From: Dallia pectoralis
Lineage: Eukaryota > Chordata > Actinopteri > Esociformes > Umbridae
Direction: 5' to 3'
Assembly (NCBI GenBank): GCA_029465975.1
Contig: CM055759.1
Span: 10,704,744-10,768,743 of the forward strand
Length of the DNA stretch: 64,000 nt
Of this stretch, positions 1 to 9,587 are shown one piece after another. Position numbers and translations under genes: made by a program. Every line of letters begins with the position of its first letter. The stretch's first letter is position 1. The notes under the pieces were generated by a model. The model ran no database searches. It was not told the origin of the DNA and worked only from the letters and a program-made list of their open reading frames with translations.

Positions 1-307
1 ATATGTTGTTGACTTGTCTGCCGTTTTCAGAAAGTAGGCTTTTTATAGTCACTAGCGGTCGAATTGCCTGGTTGCTCCGATCTGATTTCTCCCTGTCATC
101 GCTCGCTCTCAGAAATGTGTTGTTAAGGGGATGTTTTAGGTTTTCAGTGTTTTACCGCCCCCCTCTGGTCAATCGAAACACTTTAGTATCGTGCTTTTGA
201 ACATAACAGATGCAACTGTCTGTGAATAATCTCTGGTGGACAGACGACATGAACTTGAAAGGAACACTAGATATAGTGAATACAAGACAACGGTACGTGT
301 GCGATAG
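1..307. other. Intronic sequence, no feature recognised
   Basis: Presumed intron upstream of the first visible cacna1g exon. I see no exon, repeat or regulatory motif that I can support here. The short open frames have no recognisable protein similarity. Confidence 0.5.
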
Positions 308-1037
308 CCCCCCCCAATCTATATCTCTCTGCCCCCATCTATATCTCTCTGCCCCCATCTATATCTCTCTACCCCCCATCTATATCTCTCTGCCCCCATC
401 TATATCTCTCTGCCCCCCATCTATATCTCTCTGCCCCCCCATCTATATCTCTCTGCCCCCATCTATATCTCTCTGCCCCCATCTATATCTCTCTACCCCC
501 CATCTATATCTCTCTGCCCCCATCTATATCTCTCTGCCCCCATCTATATCTCTCTGCCCCCATCTATATCTCTCTGCCCCCCATCTATATCTCTCTGCCC
601 CCATCTATATCTCTCTGCCCCCCATCTATATCTCTCTGCCCCCTATCTATATCTCTCTGCCCCCATCTATATCTCTCTGCCCCCCCATCTATATCTCTCT
701 GCCCCCATCTATATCTCTCTGCCCCCATCTATATCTCTCTGCCCCCCATCTATATCCCTCTGCCCCCATCTATATCCCTCTCCCCCATCTATATCTCTCT
801 GCCCCCATCTATATCTCTCTGCCCCCCATCTATATCTCTCTGCCCCCATCTATATCTCTCTGCCCCCATCTATATCTCTCTGCCCCCATCTATATCTCTC
901 TGCCCCCCCAATCTATATCTCTCTACCCCCCCATCTATATCTCTCTGCCCCCCCATCTATATCTCTTTGCCCCCCCATCTATATCTCTCTGCCCCTTTAT
1001 CTATATCTCTCTGTCCCCCATCTATATCTCTCTGTCT
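308..1037. repeat. Minisatellite, 20-22 bp unit, abutting an exon acceptor
   Basis: About 34 copies of a pyrimidine-rich unit reading CATCTATATCTCTCTGCCCC. Variation is mainly in the length of the C run, with some G/A changes. The array runs straight into the 3' splice site of the exon at 1042, so the polypyrimidine tract of that acceptor is the last repeat unit. Open frames across the array (ISLCPPSIYISLPP-like) are repeat artefacts. Confidence 0.95.
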
Positions 1038-1041
1038 CCAG

Positions 1042-1185
1042 CGGAGAGCGATGTTCGACTCCGTCTCTATGGTGATCCAGGGTTCGATGGAGGGAGAGTT
1101 GAGTCTTATGGACGACCTGTCAGGCTCAATCTTTCACTACTACGCCTTGCCCCCACTGCCCAGCAAGCACTGCAGCGACAAGCAG
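1042..1185 (+). CDS. cacna1g: cacna1g exon (C-terminal tail, first of five visible)
   Basis: Exon of the pore-forming alpha-1G subunit of the T-type (Cav3.1) low-voltage-activated calcium channel, a plasma-membrane protein. The exon starts after TCTCCAG and ends before GTCAAAG. It has 48 complete codons (phase 0 at both ends) beginning RRAMFDSVSMVIQGSMEGEL and ending SDKQ. The FDSVSMVIQGSMEGELSLMDDLSGS stretch is of the kind found in vertebrate T-type channel tails, just upstream of the LAEMEALSL block that follows in the next exon. It lies in the cytoplasmic tail after domain IV, so no membrane segment is expected. The acceptor polypyrimidine tract comes from the upstream minisatellite. The donor (CAG|GTCAAAG) is weaker than consensus. 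The gene assignment rests mainly on the downstream exons; earlier exons lie outside the window. Confidence 0.88.
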
Positions 1186-1247
1186 GTCAAAGAACCCGCC
1201 TTCTCACCCCTGTCAATCACCTGCCTCACCTGCCACCGCGGACACAT

Positions 1248-1838
1248 GCTAACACACACACATGCTAACACACACACACATGCTAATACACACACCTGCC
1301 ACCGCGTGCACATGCTAACACACACACACATGCTAACACACACACATTCTAACACACATACACATGCTAATACACACACATGCTAACACACACACATGCT
1401 AATACACACACCTGTTACCACACACACATGCTAACACACACACATTCTAACACACATACACATGCTAATACACACACATGCTAATACACACACCTGTTAC
1501 CACACACACATGCTAACACACACATGCTAACACACACACACATGCTAATACACACACATGCTAACACACACACACATGCTAATACACACACCTGTTACCA
1601 CGCGCACATGCTAACACACACACATGCTAACACACACACCTGTTACCACACACACATGCTAACACACACCCCTGTTACCACACACACATGCTAACACACA
1701 CACTCATGCTAATACACACACATGCTAACACACACACTCATGCTAATACACACACATGCTAACACACACACCTGTTACCACACACACATGCTAACACACA
1801 CACATGCTAACTCACACATGCTAACACACACACACTCA
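1248..1838. repeat. CA-rich minisatellite with ACATGCTAA core
   Basis: Irregular tandem copies of ACACACACATGCTAAC/T with interspersed CACCTGTTACCAC variants, starting about 60 bp after the exon donor. Unit length varies from about 14 to 18 bp. No coding content. Confidence 0.92.
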
Positions 1839-4192
1839 TTGACCTGATATTTTGCAGCAACCCTACTCTACTCTGACTCCAGCCTTTCACTAATGCCTCA
1901 CTATCCTACATTCTCTTTATTCCCGCTGAGTGTTGCCAATCCTTTCCAATCAACTGTTTTTGTTCCTTGGCCTTTAATATTCTTCGAAATGTGGTCACCT
2001 TCCAATAGCCCCTTTTTCAGCTTGGCAGTCGACGCAAATAATATGGAATCATAGCTACCGCAGATAGATACACACACACAAAGAGACACACGCACATTTG
2101 GCCTTGAGCTGAGAAACTGAACCACCCAGGGATTGAGCAGAACCGAATGATAATAACTTGAATTCCATGCCAAGCTGTCTGGACACGCAAATACACACGA
2201 TACGTGATAATGTCCCATCGACGAGCCATGTATAGCTGTTGAATTATTCCTCTGAATGAATTCCTCTTTTCCATCATTCGGGACAAATTATCTGACCAAT
2301 GACATTAGCATTGCTAAACAGCGTCTGTTAAAAGCCTTTAAACACGATTGAGGCCACAGCAGTCAAAGACTTGGTGCCTCTTGCTGTGTCTAATTCTGAA
2401 GTTAGTGGGATGTCTTCCAGGCAAATACTCAGCCGGTCTCTGTCTGTTGGACCCTAACCTCTGTCTGCACGCCTGGTCCGGTCATTTGCCTGTCAGAAAG
2501 CATTTCTTCAATTTATCCTCTCAGTTAAGGGTGAGGCAGGACAGCCAGGAACAATAAAGTCTTTAGCGGTCTAAGTGTTGAAACGCTCCAAACTAGCGTT
2601 GCATTGTGGGAAATATGCATACGTTCCCACCGCATTCTGTCCTTATTACTCTCTGTCAACTTTAATCTTTTAATATCATATTTAATACATGGACACAGTT
2701 ATTTCTGGCCATGGTCTTCTCCAATGTGATATTGCTCTGTATTTGTTCTCGTATGTACATTTAACTGTTTATCCTAAATGTTGTTCGGTATTAATCGTTG
2801 TAAAATAATATAAAAATACTGTATATAAACAATCCTTATACATATACTGTGTCTTTACATTATCATATTTTACTTAGTGGAAAGTTTATTAGGTACACTA
2901 ATGTATTACTGGGCCGTTCCCTGGTTTGCAAACAGAACTGCTTTTATTTTATTCTGGTATATATTCTATCCAAGTCTCCGAAAAGTTCCACAGGTATGTT
3001 GTCGACGCTGACGCAATGACATAATTTAAAAAATAAAAGGTGGTCGATAAAAACTACAAACAGTCATCGAGGTCTTTTGGGTTGAGGTCTGCATACCGTT
3101 CAACTGAAGCAAACGGAACCTGGATTCAATGAACCAGAACATGTTTCGCCACCACTATTGTCCTGCATTGGTAATCGCATGTCCAATGTGGTCGCTTCCT
3201 GTTCCTTATAGCTGAGGAGAGGAACATGGTTTAGTGGCTTGCTGCAATAGCCCTTCGTGTTGCAAACCAACAAGCTGTATGGACCAAAAGGACTGCTGGT
3301 TTTTATATTGTCTCACCATTAATAACGTCTGTAGACATGGAGGCTGGACACAAGCACAGGGCGAACGGAGAATGTGTTAATAAATTAAATGAAAATACCC
3401 AAACAGAAGCTAAATCACAGAACAGACATTACACAAAACAACGACTGACATGATAGAATGGGGAAGCAGGAATATGGTCTGTAATGAGGGAAAACAGGTG
3501 CAGGCAATTGGGAACAAAAACAGGTGTGTGTGTGTGTGTGTGTGATTAAGTGGATTCGCTAACACGGCTAGTGGCTAGAACGTGACATTGTTGGTAAACC
3601 ATTTTGCACTGTTTCATGTGGAAATACATGAAGGGCACCTGTTTCTAAGATATTAGAATACTTGAAGACTGGAAGTTTTTTTAGCATTCTATTTTTAAAA
3701 TCGGTCTGAATACATTTATGGAAATATAATGTTTTATCACAAGTTTAACCCACAGCTAATTTCTATATGTAGTCCCTATAGAGTTGACCACGATAAACAG
3801 GAAAATTATTTAAAAAATACCCAAAATACAGCATTTAATACAAATGTAAACATATATTGAAATGGTCATGGTTTCCACGCTGTTGGTTGGGTGTGATCAA
3901 TGTACTTTTTATATATCTACGTGTTTTCAATAATCGCTGTAGACTAACACTCACTGAGTTATAGCTACACTGTTAGTGTGTGTTGTTATGGCACATGTAG
4001 TTTGTCTGTAACCGTCTGGCGTATCACAGAACCGAAGATTTGACCTTGTTGTTACTGTTTGATTTGTTGGATCAAGTGGTTTGTGACCGTGTGTGTGTCC
4101 TGGTTTTGTGTGTGTGTGTGTGTGTGTGAGACGTAGAGTGACTAAGTGTAGATGTGTGTTACCTCTGCTTACTGGGCCTCGTCTCTGTATAG
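1839..4192. other. cacna1g intron; weak traces of interspersed repeats
   Basis: There is no exon here. A degenerate interspersed repeat seems to start near 2878 (AGTTTATTAGGTACACTA, a terminus common in fish repeats) and runs to about 3325. GT microsatellites lie at about 3522-3543 and 4104-4128. The rest is AT-rich intron in which I see nothing. Confidence 0.45.
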
Positions 4193-4315
4193 ATCCCTCT
4201 AGCGGAGATGGAAGCTCTCTCTCTGGCCTCGGACAAATCCTGGTCGCTAGCTCTGACTGATGAATCCACGCCTGATGATATTAACCCCCTCTTACTAGCC
4301 AATCAGGAGTCCAAC
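4193..4315 (+). CDS. cacna1g: cacna1g exon (IPLAEMEALSL block)
   Basis: Second visible exon of the T-type calcium channel alpha-1G tail. It starts after TCTGTATAG and ends at GAGTCCAAC before GTACTG. It has 41 codons in phase 0, beginning IPLAEMEALSLASDKSWSLA and ending LLLANQESN. The IPLAEMEALSL start, the SLALTD motif and the LLL..ESN end correspond to the same segment of mammalian CACNA1G, from my memory of that protein. The donor is followed within about 30 bp by a 12 bp minisatellite. The reading frame stays open through that repeat until a stop at 4811-4813, so intron retention would add a long TYSV-repeat peptide (see findings). Confidence 0.95.
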
Positions 4316-4340
4316 GTACTGACAGTTACTCTCTCTCTTA

Positions 4341-4597
4341 ATCTCTCCTACTCCGTCTCCTACTCCGTATCCTACTCCGTATCCGACTCCGTCACCTACT
4401 CTGTCACCTACTCTGTCACCTACTCTGTCACCTACTCTGTCACCTACTCTGTCACCTACTCTGTCACCTACTCTGTCACCTACTCTGTCACCTACTCTGT
4501 CACCTACTCTGTCACCTACTCTGTCACCTACTCTGTCACCTACTCCGTCACCTACTCCGTCACCTACTCCGTCTCCTACTCCGTCTCCTACTCCGTC
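4341..4597. repeat. 12 bp minisatellite (TACTCTGTCACC)
   Basis: About 21 tandem copies of a 12 bp unit, TACTCTGTCACC in the middle and TACTCCGTCTCC or TACTCCGTATCC at the edges. The unit length is a multiple of three, so both strands show long artefactual frames (TYSV repeats on plus, GDRV/GDGV repeats on minus). It lies just inside the intron after the exon ending at 4315. Confidence 0.95.
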
Positions 4598-4741
4598 CTC
4601 AGTTGTCTCATGTATCTTAGCCTTTCCCGATGGAGCTTCCAAGCTCATCTGCTCACTCCATGCTCACATTCCGTACCTTCTGGATGTCAATTTGTCCACA
4701 CTTTAACTATATTCTATATTACAACACTATATATATATATA

Positions 4742-4957
4742 CAGTGCCTTGCAAAAGTATTCGGCCCCCTTGAACTTTTCGACCTTTTGCCACATTTCAG
4801 GCTTCAAACATGAAGATATACAACTGTATTTTCTGGTGAAGAATCCACAACAAGTGGGACACAATCATGAAGTGGAACGAAATTTATTGGATATTTCAAA
4901 CCTTTTTAACAAATAAAAAACTGGAAAATTGGACGTGCGAAATTATTCAGCCCCCTT
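4742..4957. repeat. Tc1 terminal inverted repeat, left
   Basis: 216 bp arm that pairs with 6157-6371 in inverted orientation. It contains the two direct-repeat motifs expected to bind the transposase, at the outer tip and near 4941-4957. Confidence 0.93.
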
Positions 4958-4960
4958 AAG

Positions 4961-5980
4961 TTAATACTTTGTAGCGCCACCTTTTGCTGCGATTACAGCT
5001 GTAAGTCGCTTGGGGTATGTCTCTATCAGTTTGGCACATCGAGAGACTGAAATCTTTGCCCATTCCTCCTTGCAAAACACCTCGAGCTCAGTGAGGTTGG
5101 ATGGAGAGCGTTTGTGAACAGCAGTTTTCAGTTCTTTCCACAGATTCTCGATTGGATTCAGGTCTGGACTTTGACTTGGCCATTCTAACACCTGGATATG
5201 TTTATTTGTGAACCATTCCATTGTAGATTTTGCTTTATGTTTTGGATCATTGTCTTGTTGGAAGACAAATCTCCGTCCCAGTCTCAGGTCTTTTGCAGAC
5301 TCCATCAGGTTTTCTTCCAGAATGGTCCTGTATTTGGCTCCATCCATCTTCCCATCAATTTTAACCATCTTCCCTGTCCCTGCTGAAGAAAAGCAGGCCC
5401 AAACCATGAGACTGCCACCACCATGTTTGACAGTGGGGATGGTGTGTTCAGGGTGATGAGCTGTATTGCTTTTACGCCAAACATAACGTTTTGCATTGTT
5501 GCCAAAAAGTTCGATTTTGGTTTCATCTGACCAGAGCACCTTCTTCCACATGTTTGGTGTGTCTCCCAGGTGGCTTGTGGCAAACTTTAAACGACACTTT
5601 TTATGGATATCTTTAAGAAATGGCTTTCTTCTTGCCACTCTTCCATAAAGGCCAGCTTTGTGCAGTATATGACTGATTGTTGTCCTATGGACAGAGTCTC
5701 CCACCTCAGCTGTAGATCTCTGCAGTTCATCCAGAGTGATCGTGGGCCTCTTGACTGCATCTCTGATCAGTCTTCTCCTTGTATGAGCTAAAAGTTTAGA
5801 GGGACGGCCAAGTCTTGGTAGATTTGCAGTGGTCTGATACTCCTTCCATTTCAATATTATCGCTTGCACAGTGCTCCTTGGGATGTTTAAGGCTTGGGAA
5901 ATCGTTTTGTATCCAAATCCGGCTTTAAACTTATCAACAACAGTATCTCGGACCTGCCTGGTGTGTTCCTTGTTCTTCAT
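4961..5980 (-). CDS. Tc1-like transposase, 339 aa, apparently intact
   Basis: Cut-and-paste transposase acting in the nucleus on the element's inverted repeats. The single uninterrupted frame of 339 residues is the usual Tc1 length. The N-terminal half has two helix-turn-helix regions (about residues 1-50 and 65-115) linked by a GRPSK AT-hook-like motif at 58-62. The catalytic domain has D152 (VLWSDETK), D243 (FQQDNDPKH) and E278 (NPIENLW), with exactly 34 residues between the second D and E (DD34E). The glycine-rich KHGGGSLMVW box is at 185-194. The start is the methionine of MKNKEHTRQV, the typical beginning for this group. No stop or frameshift is visible, so it could still be functional. 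I have not compared it with named active elements. Confidence 0.95.
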   Translation of the reverse strand: MKNKEHTRQVRDTVVDKFKAGFGYKTISQALNIPRSTVQAIILKWKEYQTTANLPRLGRPSKLLAHTRRRLIRDAVKRPTITLDELQRSTAEVGDSVHRTTISHILHKAGLYGRVARRKPFLKDIHKKCRLKFATSHLGDTPNMWKKVLWSDETKIELFGNNAKRYVWRKSNTAHHPEHTIPTVKHGGGSLMVWACFSSAGTGKMVKIDGKMDGAKYRTILEENLMESAKDLRLGRRFVFQQDNDPKHKAKSTMEWFTNKHIQVLEWPSQSPDLNPIENLWKELKTAVHKRSPSNLTELEVFCKEEWAKISVSRCAKLIETYPKRLTAVIAAKGGATKY

Positions 5981-6156
5981 GATGCTCTCTGTGCTTTAAA
6001 CGGACCTATGAGTCTATCACAGAGCAGGTGCATTTATACGGAGACTTGATTACACACAGGTGGATTCTATTTATCATCATTAGTCATTTAGGTCAACATT
6101 GGATCATTCAGAGATCCTCACTGAACTTCTGGAGAGAGTTTGCTGCACTGAAAGTA

Positions 6157-6371
6157 AAGGGGCTGAATAATTTCGCACGCCCAATTTTCCAGTTTTTAAC
6201 TTGTTAAAAAGGTTTGAAATATCCAATAAATTTCGTTCCACTTCATGATTGTGTCCCACTTGTTGTGGATTCTTCACCAGAAAATACAGTTGTATATCTT
6301 CATGTTTGAAGCCTGAAATGTGGCAAAAGGTCGAAAAGTTCAAGGGGGCCGAATACTTTTGCAAGGCACTG
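6157..6371. repeat. Tc1 terminal inverted repeat, right
   Basis: 215 bp inverted counterpart of 4742-4957, with the same IR/DR layout. It ends GCAAGGCACTG followed by the TA target site. Confidence 0.93.
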
Positions 6372-6689
6372 TATATATCAGATTTTGCAGAGGTGATAAT
6401 GCAGTGGAAGTTCTTTATTGTATAGTAATAATATCAGTAATATCAGTAATAAATCATATTCCCAGATGTAAATGTAAATGCTTATTCTAGAAATGTTTTG
6501 GCATAGGCTGGGTGTTTTTAGGAGAAAGGCTTTGCACCTCTCACCAGCCTAATGTGGAAGCTACGGAAATGTTTCGATGAAGTGAAGGAACATCTGAATC
6601 ACAGTATTAAACGAGCGATTAAGCAGTATCGCATGGATGAGGTACGGCTTCACCATCATTTAAATGGTACCTCCAGGCTCTGGGATTCA

Positions 6690-7085
6690 TTCATAGAACT
6701 GACCAGTGCATATAAAGGTGTGAGCAGAAAACATGCATCACACACATACATGTGATTTATTCATAGAACTGACCAGTGCATATAAAGGTGTGAGCAGAAA
6801 ACATGCATCACACACATACATGTGATTTATTCATAGAACTGACCAGTGCATATAAAGGTGTGAGCAGAAAACATGCATCACACACATACATGTGATTTAT
6901 TCATAGAACTGACCAGTGCATATAAAGGTGTGAGCAGAAAACATGCATCACACACATACATGTGATTTATTCATAGAACTGACCAGTGCATATAAAGGTG
7001 TGAGCAGAAAACATGCATCACACACATACATGTGATTTATTCATAGAACTGACCAGTGCATATAAAGATGTGAGCAGAAACAAGT
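6690..7085. repeat. 70 bp tandem repeat, about 5.6 copies
   Basis: TGAGCAGAAA recurs at 6721, 6791, 6861, 6931, 7001 and 7071, an exact 70 bp period. The unit begins near TTCATAGAACTGACCAGTGC and ends CACACACATACATGTGATTT. The copies are nearly identical; the last has GATGTG for GGTGTG. A short open frame running into the array from 6552 has no similarity that I recognise. Confidence 0.95.
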
Positions 7086-7588
7086 GAGTTTGGAAGGTCC
7101 TAGGTTTTTGTAACCATCAGCTCTTTTTCCTCTTTTCATCCTTGTCTGTCTGTTCCAGTCAGTCCAGTAGACTATTCCGCCTGCCTGCTGCCTGTATCCC
7201 TCTTTTTTCGGGTCTCTGTTTTTCACTGTTTCTTTCCTTTCTCTGTCATTTCCTGCTGGCTTTGTGTGTATCTGTGTATTTCTCTCTCTCTGTCGTTCTC
7301 TCTTTCGCTCTGTCTATCTCTTTTTGTATTATCCTGTGTTATTAGTTCTGTGACAAGTGAACGTAGTATTAGTGCAGTCCTGTAGTTGGTATCTGTGGGT
7401 CAGCTCTGTTGTTTGTCCACCCAGGAACATAGCAGGGCACTGACCTAGCTGGCACTCTCTGGCTCAAATAAACCTGTTATATTGTTCATATCAAGCTGGG
7501 ACGGGAATCAAAAGCAATTTCAGCAAAAAGCTAAATTGTTTTACTTTACCTCGAATATTGGTTGTTGTTTCCGTGTAGATGTTTCAGT
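7086..7588. other. Intronic sequence, nothing recognised
   Basis: Pyrimidine-rich intron sequence (7180-7330 is strongly C/T) between the 70 bp repeat and the solo LTR. No exon is visible. Confidence 0.4.
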
Positions 7589-7593
7589 CAGTC

Positions 7594-8440
7594 TGTTACG
7601 TTCCAGCTCCCCAAAGGGAGGGGAACCAGATAACTCATTGCTCAGGCCCACCGATGCCAGCAAAAGAGGTATCGTGTTGTGGTGCGAGAAAAGGACAACA
7701 AATTCAAATACCGTAAAAAAATGCTTTTATTTAGCCACGGTATTACGTAAATACTAAACAATAGTAATGTTCTTGGGAAATTGGGGAGGGCTGGACAGAC
7801 CAAAGCAAAGAAATAAACAAAACACAACTACTAACCTCCAAGCAACACAAACACATAAGAACCCCTATCTGGCACACGACCCAGGTGCCCTAAACAAACA
7901 TACAGCTGGTGGTCCGCCCAGGTCTAGCTAGTGGTTCTAGACAGAAGTATACCTACGGATGATGTATACCCCGGGGTAGCTCTAAATCTACTCCCCAACT
8001 CCCTAAAGAACAACAAAGGAAAGAAAGACAATTAATACAAATTATAATCACAAACAAAATGCTCCGTCCTGCTGAAAGTTCCCACTGGAACACAAACTGG
8101 GGTTAACTAATACACCAAAACAATGTCAAAGGTTCTAAACAAAAATGTTAGGGAAGTTGTCTAAAAAAACATAAAGATCCCCACATAGGGTAAAAAACAA
8201 CCAGTCAGCAGGAACCGAGAGAGCCTGAACTGATCACAACCTGGGCTTTTTAAAGAGCCCAGGCAGCTGCAGCCACTGATGACGATGGGCGGAGTCCCAA
8301 GTCCCAATCACCCATTGAACCTCCAATCAGCTTCCGGAACATACTCAGAAGCTTCCTTGCCTGTGGGAAACACAAACACAACCACCACCAGCAATACAAA
8401 AATCACAATAAAACGAACCCAGAACTCTGGGGACGTAACA
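7594..8440 (-). mobile_element. Solo LTR, 847 bp, with 5 bp target duplication
   Basis: The sequence begins TGTTACGTTCC and ends GGACGTAACA, so both ends carry the TG...CA inverted termini of a retroviral-type LTR (TGTTACGT/ACGTAACA). It is flanked by an exact 5 bp duplication CAGTC at 7589-7593 and 8441-8445. No internal retroelement sequence or second LTR is nearby, so it is a solo LTR left by recombination. Orientation is inferred: on the minus strand a TTTAAA box near 8247 precedes an AATAAA signal near 7727. The family is not identified. It ends about 210 bp upstream of the exon at 8652. Confidence 0.88.
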
Positions 8441-8651
8441 CAGTCTGAGCCCAGTGTTGGTTCTACGCCAGTTTCCTCTCTGCCACTGGTGCAATGATGC
8501 TGTCTGTTGCTAAGTGTGCCAACGATGCATTCCTTTGTCTGTGTGGGAGGGTTTTTGTGCGAGTGCGAGTTTGTGAGCTTTCTGTAAAAGTCTGTGATCA
8601 GTCCACGAGAAATCTCAGTAAAGAGGCTCACTCTGATTCTCGATCCCCCAG

Positions 8652-8865
8652 ACGGAGTTGGAAGATCCAGGGGAGCCGCTGAAAGACAACCTGCTGAGTG
8701 TACGGAAGTCAGCGGTGGGCCGCACACACTCTCTACCCAACGACAGCTATATGTTCCTACCTCTGCAGCCCCCAGGAACCACAGGAACAGGACAGGCCCC
8801 TGCGCTGGCATTAGAGACAGCTGAGGAGCAGGAGCACAAAGAATTCCTAAATAGGACACTGTCAG
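8652..8865 (+). CDS. cacna1g: cacna1g exon (VRKSAVGRTHSLPNDSYM block)
   Basis: Third visible exon, 214 bp, starting after GATCCCCCAG with TELEDPGEPL (phase 0) and ending TLSG with one base of the glycine codon carried over (TCAG|GTTAGT). The segment LLSVRKSAVGRTHSLPNDSY is almost the same as the matching part of mammalian CACNA1G and is the strongest single identifier of the gene here. After it comes a proline-rich, variable stretch (LPLQPPGTTGTGQAP) and an acidic run ending EFLNRTLSG. It encodes cytoplasmic tail sequence. A long CA repeat starts within about 6 bp of the donor. Confidence 0.96.
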
Positions 8866-8870
8866 GTTAG

Positions 8871-9240
<370 letters not shown>

Positions 9241-9587
9241 CAATACAATATAACCAATTATTCAAGACCACAATCTCAAATAGATTGCTCATTACTATAC
9301 AAAAAAATAGTTTTCTGGGAGCAGCCTTACTGTTTAGAAATGCACATGTGTCATGTTCCAAGGTGTTATGCGGAGGAAAAGCCAGGCGCAAAGCGCGTAT
9401 ATCCGTTTAAAATCAGCTTTATTGAAATCAAAACAAACGGCGAAAACACTAAACACTGTACAAATGAGTCCATATACAGCGACTTGCTAATACCATTCAA
9501 ACAGCACTCTAACTCAGCACTCGCCCTATACATTCATGTGACGTAGAAACAATATCCTACACCGTGCACCAAGACCCAGTGACTTAA

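Larger units (their letters stand above)
4742..6371 (-). mobile_element. Tc1/mariner DNA transposon, 1630 bp, intact ends
   Basis: Complete Tc1-like element in the cacna1g intron, transposase on the minus strand. It begins CAGTGCCTTGCAAAAGTATT at 4742 and ends with the inverted copy at 6371, with a TA dinucleotide on each side (4740-4741 and 6372-6373), as expected for Tc1 target duplication. The long terminal inverted repeats are 4742-4957 and 6157-6371. Each has an outer (AGTATTCGGCCCCCTTGAAC) and an inner (ATTATTCAGCCCCCTTAAG) related copy in direct orientation, the IR/DR layout also seen in Sleeping Beauty. The two repeats differ only slightly, so the insertion looks young. Confidence 0.95.

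Noticed and set aside
210..1268. A 352-residue open frame across the first minisatellite
   Set aside because: It is only the repeat translated; the unit composition explains the absence of stops. Only 1042-1185 in another frame is coding.
6552..6755. A 67-residue frame MWKLRKCFDEVKEHLNHSIK as a cacna1g exon
   Set aside because: It does not match the channel tail, has no supported splice sites and runs into the 70 bp repeat. Exons on either side already join in phase without it.
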